Part shown: positions 60,849-64,000 of the stretch, piece by piece
Layout of the letters: each line of letters begins with the position of its first letter
How positions within the stretch are numbered: position 1 is the stretch's first letter
Assembly: GCA_964387885.1 (NCBI GenBank)
Contig: CAYLYZ010000012.1
Coordinates: 10,923-74,922, forward strand
Direction: 5' to 3'
Source: JABGPL01 sp964387885
Lineage (GTDB): Bacteria; Electryoneota; AABM5-125-24; Hatepunaeales; Hatepunaeaceae
Length of the DNA: 64,000 nucleotides
Position numbers and translations under genes: made by a program
Notes under the pieces: generated by a model
The model's database searches: none
The model's input: the letters and a program-made list of their open reading frames with translations, nothing else
Told to the model about the DNA's origin: nothing

Positions 60849-61649
60849 TCACTCCGGATCTGGCCAGACTGCTTGGGCCATCAGGTTCGCAGCTGGACGG
60901 TTGATTACCAGATCTGCAAGACTGTCAAGAGGTGTCGGATCGATATTGATGATCACTAATTTTGCTCCAGCATATTTTGCCTGATAAGGCAGATTTGCGG
61001 CTGGATAAACTACCAGCGAACTTCCGATAACAAGCATCAGATCGCACGCGCCAGACTCCCGTTCTGCTTCAATAACAGCCCTTTCCGGGAGCATTTCCCC
61101 GAACATTACTACATCCGGACGTATAATCCCATTGCATTTATCGCATTTCACCGGAGTCTGAACATGAACCATTTCCCATGCCTGAGTTAGATCAAATTCT
61201 TTGTTACATCCTAAACAATAGAAACGCGTTGTATTGCCGTGAAGTTCCAATACTCTCTTTGCACCGGCGCGAGCGTGCAAACCATCAATGTTCTGTGTGA
61301 TTATCGCACTTAGTTTTCCACGTCGTTCAAGTTCTGCAAGTGCGTAATGACTAAGATTGGGTGGCGCATCAGCAATTGATCCATGACGACATTCTTTGAA
61401 GAATTGCCAGTAATAGGTTGGATCTCGTCGGAAGTAGTCAATTGAGGCATATTTTTCCGGATCGTATTTTGACCATGTGCCACCTGCCCCGCGGTATGTA
61501 GGTATGCCACTTTCTGCTGAAATCCCTGCGCCGGTAAAAGCAACAACTCTATTTGCACCGATGAGCATTTCGGATAGTTTACGGGCTTCTTCCGAGAGGC
61601 TCATGTCGGGTTCAAACTCAGGTCTTTTTGATTCTTTAGATGATTGCAT
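60849..61649 (-). CDS. cobB: Sir2-family NAD-dependent protein deacylase
   Basis: The 266-residue sirtuin has the NAD-binding FTGAGISAESGIPTYRG, catalytic TQNIDGLH and LELHGN, four zinc cysteines (YCLGC and CDKC) and the GSSLVVYPAANLP loop. It removes acyl groups from lysines using NAD. It is cytoplasmic. An N-terminal extension of about 30 residues precedes the Rossmann fold. It is alone, with a degenerate REP (GACATTTCTGTC near 60772) between it and lptF. Confidence 0.95.
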   Translation of the reverse strand: MQSSKESKRPEFEPDMSLSEEARKLSEMLIGANRVVAFTGAGISAESGIPTYRGAGGTWSKYDPEKYASIDYFRRDPTYYWQFFKECRHGSIADAPPNLSHYALAELERRGKLSAIITQNIDGLHARAGAKRVLELHGNTTRFYCLGCNKEFDLTQAWEMVHVQTPVKCDKCNGIIRPDVVMFGEMLPERAVIEAERESGACDLMLVIGSSLVVYPAANLPYQAKYAGAKLVIINIDPTPLDSLADLVINRPAANLMAQAVWPDPE

Positions 61650-61853
61650 GTTTCTAACGTAGTTTGTATGTAAAATGATTAAGGATTTACGACACTTTTA
61701 AATGCAGACATTTACAGGCATTACGGAAACGATATTTCACGTTATTATTCAATCTGATGTGACCAATCTATCCCTCTGCATTGATCAAACTTAATCATAC
61801 AATAATAAGTATGTCCACACTGCTCTGACTAAGCTGAATTGTGTTGATATCCA

Positions 61854-63113
61854 TTAAAAATGATCGAGACATATCGGACGAGACACATCAAAAAAACTCT
61901 TGATGAATCCTGCGTCACCTTTGCCTTCCAATTCAACTTTACCAAGAATAACCGCATCTTTTAGCTCCAAAGCCCCCCAATATAGAGAGGAGAAGGTTGA
62001 AATATCGGTCGTAACAGTAATTGGAGCAGTTTTATGCTTTTTTAATTCAATTTTCCCAGAATCAATATAGACTGTAATGGGTTCTTCGTTATTAGGATTT
62101 AGCTTATCGGTCAAAGAGAGATTAAACTCACCGCTGACTTCACCAACCTTCCCTATTAGGCTCAGTGCCCTTCTCAGCTGAATAATTCTACCCATGAGGT
62201 TCGAACCGAGATGCGCAGTTTCTGCTCCAAGGAGGTAATTCCGTTTTCCACCCGGCATAAGTGGTTCTTGCAGAATATGTTCAAGCGGAATACCGGTCTG
62301 ATCCGGGAAGATGACAGTTCGCACCTGATCTCGTTGCGAACCTAAAAAAGCCAGCAATCCATGCAAGGCTCGTTTGCTGTTCCAAACGAAATCCCAAACT
62401 TCAATATCAGATGATAGGAAAGCTTCCATATCGGAATATGGTTTATAACGATAGGTTACATATCCTTCAATTGATCCTGAATCAGGAGCCGCATAGGCAT
62501 AGCACATTGCGTTTTTGAAGACGACCTCGTTCCAGAAAGGATCGTCTCGTTTTACTGTCCCATTTTGTCTTTGCGCATAATGGTTATAACAACTCATTAC
62601 TTCTTCCTGTTCTTCGGTGGTGAGCATTGGAACAACGTATTCGCGACCGCTTAATTTTGGAAGAGATTCCGGAGCAAATTTATAAAGCCTGATACAGCCG
62701 ATTAATCCCCATCCAAGGTTATGGTAGAAGGAATGTCTGAATGGGTAAAGCAGGGATAATGGTGTGCTATTTTGATCCATAATTTCAACAGCTCGCGCCA
62801 TCATCCAATATGCAATTCGCTCTCTTCTCGCTTCCGGAGCCACAGCCACGCTACCGATTCCTCCTGTAGGAATGATAGTTCCGGCACGGTACATTTGAAA
62901 TCCATATAACGCAAACAACCCAACTATTCGCCTTTCCTTCTCGCAAACCCAGTAATCCTCGAGAGATATCCGAGGATTTGATCGAAATCGATCGACTGTC
63001 TCCTGAAGGGTCATTTCCCCTCCCGGATATGACGCCTGGTGGACACGAGCCATTTCGGGCAGATCGGCGTCTCGTGCCCGACGAACAACTATGTTAGTCG
63101 GCATGGTTGACAT
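61854..63113 (-). CDS. Eis-like GNAT N-acetyltransferase with SCP2-type C-terminus
   Basis: The 419-residue product has an N-terminal GNAT domain (VRRARDADLPEMARVHQASY, then IGSVAVAPEARRERIAYWMM as the acetyl-CoA loop). A second GNAT-like fold follows, then a C-terminal sterol-carrier-like domain (about 320-419, ELKKHKTAPITVTTDISTFSSLYWG). This three-part layout matches Eis-type acetyltransferases, hexameric enzymes that acetylate amines. The target is unknown. ATG 63113 is used; ATG 63104 is possible. Confidence 0.9.
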   Translation of the reverse strand: MSTMPTNIVVRRARDADLPEMARVHQASYPGGEMTLQETVDRFRSNPRISLEDYWVCEKERRIVGLFALYGFQMYRAGTIIPTGGIGSVAVAPEARRERIAYWMMARAVEIMDQNSTPLSLLYPFRHSFYHNLGWGLIGCIRLYKFAPESLPKLSGREYVVPMLTTEEQEEVMSCYNHYAQRQNGTVKRDDPFWNEVVFKNAMCYAYAAPDSGSIEGYVTYRYKPYSDMEAFLSSDIEVWDFVWNSKRALHGLLAFLGSQRDQVRTVIFPDQTGIPLEHILQEPLMPGGKRNYLLGAETAHLGSNLMGRIIQLRRALSLIGKVGEVSGEFNLSLTDKLNPNNEEPITVYIDSGKIELKKHKTAPITVTTDISTFSSLYWGALELKDAVILGKVELEGKGDAGFIKSFFDVSRPICLDHF

Positions 63114-63811
63114 AATTGGTTTTACTCACTTTGGTAATATTAAAATCACTTCAGCTTAACATCGAAGAAGCAGTTAGAGTCATCAAACTCGAAAAGTTAT
63201 GATCATTATAAAATATAAAAAAAAAGACAAAACCCAATGATCAAATCTGAAATCATTTCAACATTAGTCGAGTAGTAACTTACAAAAAGTGGTAAGTTTT
63301 CACACATTTGGAATATTTGGGGTGGGATTCAATTTTCTCGAGCGTTAAGAAAAACGGTGTCAAGTTTGAAATATAAACTCAGCACCTAAATATATTAAAT
63401 AGTAAACTTATGATAATATTGCAGAATCCCTGACTTTTATGTGTCAGAAATGGCACAATTTAAGATTATCAATTATAATACATTTGAATTATTCAGTTAT
63501 CTTCGGAAAAAAATCATCACAGTTCATTAAAAATAATATAAGATAATTAAATACGTTTTTTCAAGATTAATTTTAACAAGTGATTATAAATTAAGCTCAT
63601 ATTAACAATTTCATATGAAAAAAAAAACGAATAGATAATTGAAATTTACTCTTTACTTTTAAAATTATTGAGCATATCTTTGAAAAGTTTCATTCAAATA
63701 TTGTACATAAGTACATTTCCATTTTCTAAGTTTTGCAATTTTCTCAAGTGAGATCCTCTGGATTACTGACGATCTTAAGGATTTTTAACCAAACTGGACT
63801 AGGTTGGAATT
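63114..63811. other. Long AT-rich intergenic region
   Basis: About 700 bp, very AT-rich with many A- and T-runs. It separates the divergent acetyltransferase gene and the receiver-like gene and must hold their promoters. I see no REP, no convincing promoter, no small gene and no iteron or DnaA-box array. Confidence 0.5.
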
Positions 63812-64000
63812 ATGATCACTGAACCAAAAAAAACTCACATTTTGCTTATTACAGAAAATCCCAAACTTGCTGAACATATTTCTGAGACATTTAGTTCAGC
63901 TGAGAGAGAGTATGTCATCTCCGAAGTTTCAAGCCTGACAAAAACCAAACAATTCCTGATAAACAATAAACCTGATATAGTAATTGTCGAGTTATATTTG
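63812..64000 (+). CDS. Receiver-like (CheY fold) protein, partial N-terminus
   Basis: The first 63 residues start at ATG 63812, with TTGGAAT upstream. They show the start of a response-regulator receiver fold: THILLITENPKLAEHISETF (beta1-alpha1), SEVSSLTKTKQFLINNK, then PDIVIVELYL at beta3. The position of the phospho-accepting aspartate is occupied by Glu (V-E-L). The acidic pair after beta1 is also reduced to TEN. Phosphorylation is therefore doubtful, unless the alignment is off by a few residues. Downstream domains lie outside the window. Confidence 0.7.
   Translation, partial: MITEPKKTHILLITENPKLAEHISETFSSAEREYVISEVSSLTKTKQFLINNKPDIVIVELYL

Noticed and set aside
63114..63811. AT-rich region as a replication origin
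   Set aside because: No DnaA-box cluster, iterons or dnaA/dnaN neighbours; it is simply a long divergent promoter region as far as I can see.

Overview
The window looks like chromosome from a Gram-negative bacterium of the FCB superphylum or a neighbouring candidate phylum. I cannot name the genus. The evidence is six large secreted proteins ending in a type IX secretion (T9SS)-like sorting domain (YPNPFNS motif, then a GxYFxRM-type strand), an LptF/LptG pair and a patatin-barrel protein that need an outer membrane, moderate GC, and no phage genes.

Layout. 1-3.7 kb: a cut-off dicarboxylate-type symporter and a secreted FG-GAP protein, then about 900 bp without a clear gene. 3.7-16.5 kb: tRNA-Arg, lon, a secreted M14 carboxypeptidase, a patatin/outer-membrane-barrel protein, a small zinc-ribbon membrane protein and a 1187-residue T9SS protein. 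16.7-31 kb is the accessory stretch: a HEPN/MNT toxin-antitoxin-like pair overlapping a DUF2513 gene, a REP-associated tyrosine transposase (RAYT) embedded in its own repeats, an amidohydrolase, LVIVD-repeat and beta-helix secreted proteins, HD and DUF2938 proteins, and a NACHT NTPase resembling bacterial antiphage NACHT proteins. 30.7-40 kb is housekeeping: tricorn-like protease, ybaB, dnaX, a large SRP RNA, tRNA-Ala and the PmbA/TldD pair. 41.9-50.4 kb: a zinc-ribbon gene between two 72-bp repeats, then an 11-gene Mrp-type cation/proton antiporter operon with MrpA split into pieces and three MrpD/NuoN-like subunits. 50.9-64 kb: a paralogue of the 1187-residue protein, aldo/keto reductase, M3 peptidase, tRNA-Gly, a 55-residue membrane protein, lptG, lptF, sirtuin, an Eis-like acetyltransferase and the start of a receiver-like protein.

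The most striking structure is about fifty short palindromes between 12.5 and 56.2 kb, nearly all intergenic. They belong to at least seven sequence families, yet most share one design: GTAG or GGAG, then a tight hairpin, often paired with an inverted partner ending CTAC or CTCC. That is the known signature of REP/BIME elements mobilised by RAYT transposases. The single RAYT gene here is flanked by one family, and a complete 88-bp unit of that family, plus a further half unit, lies inside its own reading frame between the HUH motif and the catalytic tyrosine. One REP also supplies the stop codon of an antiporter subunit.
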